Below, in pieces: positions 5,514 through 6,532 of a stretch of 6,532 nucleotides of DNA (position 1 is its first letter; every line of letters starts with the position of its first letter). The notes below the pieces were generated by a model. It was given only the letters and a program-made list of their open reading frames with translations. It made no database searches and was not told the origin of the DNA. This stretch comes from Nitrososphaerota archaeon. Its GTDB lineage: Archaea > Thermoproteota > Nitrososphaeria > Nitrososphaerales > Nitrosopumilaceae. Position numbers and translations under genes: made by a program. The stretch spans positions 1 through 6,532 of the forward strand of contig JACQFM010000141.1 in assembly GCA_016200035.1 (NCBI GenBank), in the 5' to 3' direction.

Positions 5514-6092
5514 TTATTCCAAATATTTTGAAACAACTTTCATTATTGATTTATGAACTTGCTCCTTGTTCTCAGCTGCATTTATTATTTTCCACCCATA
5601 TTTCTTTGCTAATATTCTATAGTTATGAATGATTTTGTATGCAAATTCTTTATCCTTTTCAAATTTATCACGTCCCATTTTTTTTCTAGTAAAAGAATCT
5701 TTTGGATTAACATCAAGAACTATAACAAGATCTTCTTTTGGAAGACCTGCATCAAGATTTAGCAGCCATTTCAAGTCAAGACCGTTTGCTAAACCGTAAA
5801 CCAAATTTGATTGATAATATCTATTCATCAAAAGGATATAGTTTTTTGAGAGTGCAGTTTCTATCTCATTTAATTTTTCCCATCGATTAGCTGCTAATAA
5901 AGAATGAATTACTTGTGGTGGGAATTTCCTTTTTCCACTCAAATAATATTTTATTTGCTTTCCTATCGGAGTAGAATATACTGGAAAGTTGAAAAGTTTG
6001 CACTTTAATTTCCTTGCTATAAGAGCTTTTGCTAAAAGATGTGCTTGGGTCTTCTTACCCGCTTGATCAAAACCCTCAAGAACAATTATCAT
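5514..6092 (-). CDS. tmk: Thymidylate (dTMP) kinase with variant active-site residues
   Basis: Thymidylate kinase phosphorylates dTMP to dTDP with ATP. The 192 residues match the family (about 195-215). In order: P-loop LEGFDQAGKKTQ (5-16), SLLAANRWEKLNEI (64-77) equivalent to the A-[DN]-R dTMP-binding segment, LLMNRYYQSNLVYGLANGLD (87-106) in the DRYxxSxxAYQ position, LPKEDLVIVLDVNP (117-130), and LID residues RKKMGRDKFEKDKEF (136-150). Two key residues differ from the common pattern: Lys14 replaces the Ser/Thr that follows the Walker A lysine, and Asn90 replaces the Asp of DRY. The LID carries several basic residues while the P-loop lacks the type I arginine, so it resembles type II enzymes. 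It heads the minus-strand unit, with a TATA-like box about 28 bases before the ATG and hence little or no leader. The fold is certain; full dTMP kinase activity is likely but rests on homology. Confidence 0.9.
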   Translation of the reverse strand: MIIVLEGFDQAGKKTQAHLLAKALIARKLKCKLFNFPVYSTPIGKQIKYYLSGKRKFPPQVIHSLLAANRWEKLNEIETALSKNYILLMNRYYQSNLVYGLANGLDLKWLLNLDAGLPKEDLVIVLDVNPKDSFTRKKMGRDKFEKDKEFAYKIIHNYRILAKKYGWKIINAAENKEQVHKSIMKVVSKYLE

Positions 6093-6116
6093 TAAATTGT
6101 TATCAAATGGGAACTA

Positions 6117-6126
6117 GATAAATTAT
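6117..6126 (-). promoter_or_regulatory. TATA box of the tmk-HD-pyrH unit
   Basis: The minus strand reads ATAATTTATC, with its TTTAT core about 28 bases before the tmk ATG. This predicts a leaderless or nearly leaderless transcript. It shares the 75-base gap (6093-6167) with the hsp20 promoter. Confidence 0.5.
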
Positions 6127-6135
6127 GAATTAAGG

Positions 6136-6142
6136 TTTATAA
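6136..6142 (+). promoter_or_regulatory. TATA box of hsp20
   Basis: TTTATAA preceded by GG is a strong archaeal TATA element, centred 29 bases before the ATG at 6168, so the leader would be only a few bases. No heat-shock operator dyad is evident in the gap. Confidence 0.6.
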
Positions 6143-6167
6143 CTAAAAAACACTTTATTAAACAAAG

Positions 6168-6532
6168 ATGGGTTTAGTAAGCTACATGACAAAAGAGGTT
6201 TTGAAGGAAATTGGTAATAAAACTCGTGAATTTTATGAGTTTGTCCTTCCTCCAATTGATATGCTGCAAGATGGTGACAATCTCGTCATCACTATCGACA
6301 TGCCTGGCTTTGACAAAAAAGATATCAAACTAAGAATAAACGAAGATATACTTTCAATAAATGCAAAAAGAGAAACTGATCATGATGGAACAATAATCTG
6401 GCATCAAAGACCACATGTTATTGACAAAAAAATTAGGCTTCCTATCGATGTAAAAGAGGGTGAGGAGGCGGTAGGCTCCGCAAAGTATCTTCATGGTGTA
6501 CTTACTCTTAAAATTCCCACAAAACATGGGAA
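6168..6532 (+). CDS. hsp20: Small heat-shock protein, Hsp20/alpha-crystallin family (partial, runs off right edge)
   Basis: An ATP-independent cytoplasmic chaperone that holds unfolding proteins in large oligomers. 121 codons are visible. A short helical N-terminal arm (1-25) leads to PPIDMLQDGDNLVITIDMPG (28-47), the start of the alpha-crystallin domain with its conserved Pro-Gly. Next come LRINEDILSINAKRE (55-69), the KKIRLPID strand (87-94), and GVLTLKIPTK (110-119), the family signature near the domain end. Only a short C-terminal tail, probably with an I-x-I/V anchor, is missing. The N-terminal arm is short, as in many archaeal members. ATG 6168 agrees with the TATA box 29 bases upstream; ATG 6186 (Met7) is a less likely alternative. 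It is divergent from tmk, with no evident functional tie to the nucleotide genes. Confidence 0.94.
   Translation, partial: MGLVSYMTKEVLKEIGNKTREFYEFVLPPIDMLQDGDNLVITIDMPGFDKKDIKLRINEDILSINAKRETDHDGTIIWHQRPHVIDKKIRLPIDVKEGEEAVGSAKYLHGVLTLKIPTKHG

Noticed and set aside
1..6532. Mobile elements, CRISPR arrays, defence islands, prophage genes
   Set aside because: No transposase, direct-repeat array, integrase or target-site duplication seen; genes are housekeeping or conserved-type, with similar base composition throughout.

Overview
The window is AT-rich, gene-dense archaeal DNA and most likely comes from an ammonia-oxidising archaeon (Nitrososphaerota/Thaumarchaeota, Nitrosopumilus-like). This rests on an A-type ATP synthase subunit C, an archaeal-type UMP kinase, an archaeal small heat-shock protein, a secreted-leader Amt ammonium transporter, and TATA-like boxes about 25-30 bases before start codons with almost no 5' leader. 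The genus is an inference; no rRNA is present.

Layout from left to right. Positions 1-668 (minus) hold the N-terminal half of an Amt transporter that runs off the left edge. A 206-base AT-rich divergent intergenic region with a perfect 8+8 dyad separates it from a 225-residue winged-helix-like protein (875-1552, plus). Next is atpC (1598-2641, plus), then a membrane-anchored LEA14-like protein (2654-3208, minus) converging on atpC with only 12 bases between. A 53-base divergent promoter, perhaps with one shared symmetric TATA box, leads to a 112-residue orphan (3262-3600, plus). The end of the orphan overlaps the end of pyrH by 14 bases. The minus-strand block tmk (5514-6092), HD-domain phosphohydrolase (4264-5511), pyrH (3587-4264) is packed head to tail with a 2-base gap and a 1-base TAATG overlap. 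Finally, an hsp20 gene starts at 6168 (plus), divergent from tmk, and runs off the right edge.

Functional reading. The tmk-HD-pyrH unit is the most coherent theme: dTMP kinase, a probable dNTP triphosphohydrolase-type enzyme and UMP kinase, which would link pyrimidine nucleotide supply and dNTP removal in one transcript. The thymidylate kinase has two unusual active-site positions (Lys after the Walker A lysine, Asn in place of Asp in the DRY motif). Amt imports ammonium, the energy and nitrogen source of such organisms; the divergent winged-helix-like gene is a candidate but unproven regulator. No tRNA, rRNA, CRISPR array, insertion sequence or phage gene was seen. The region looks like core chromosome; I did not find convincing evidence of a wholly new system, and the findings are mostly variant residues, gene arrangement and promoter structure.
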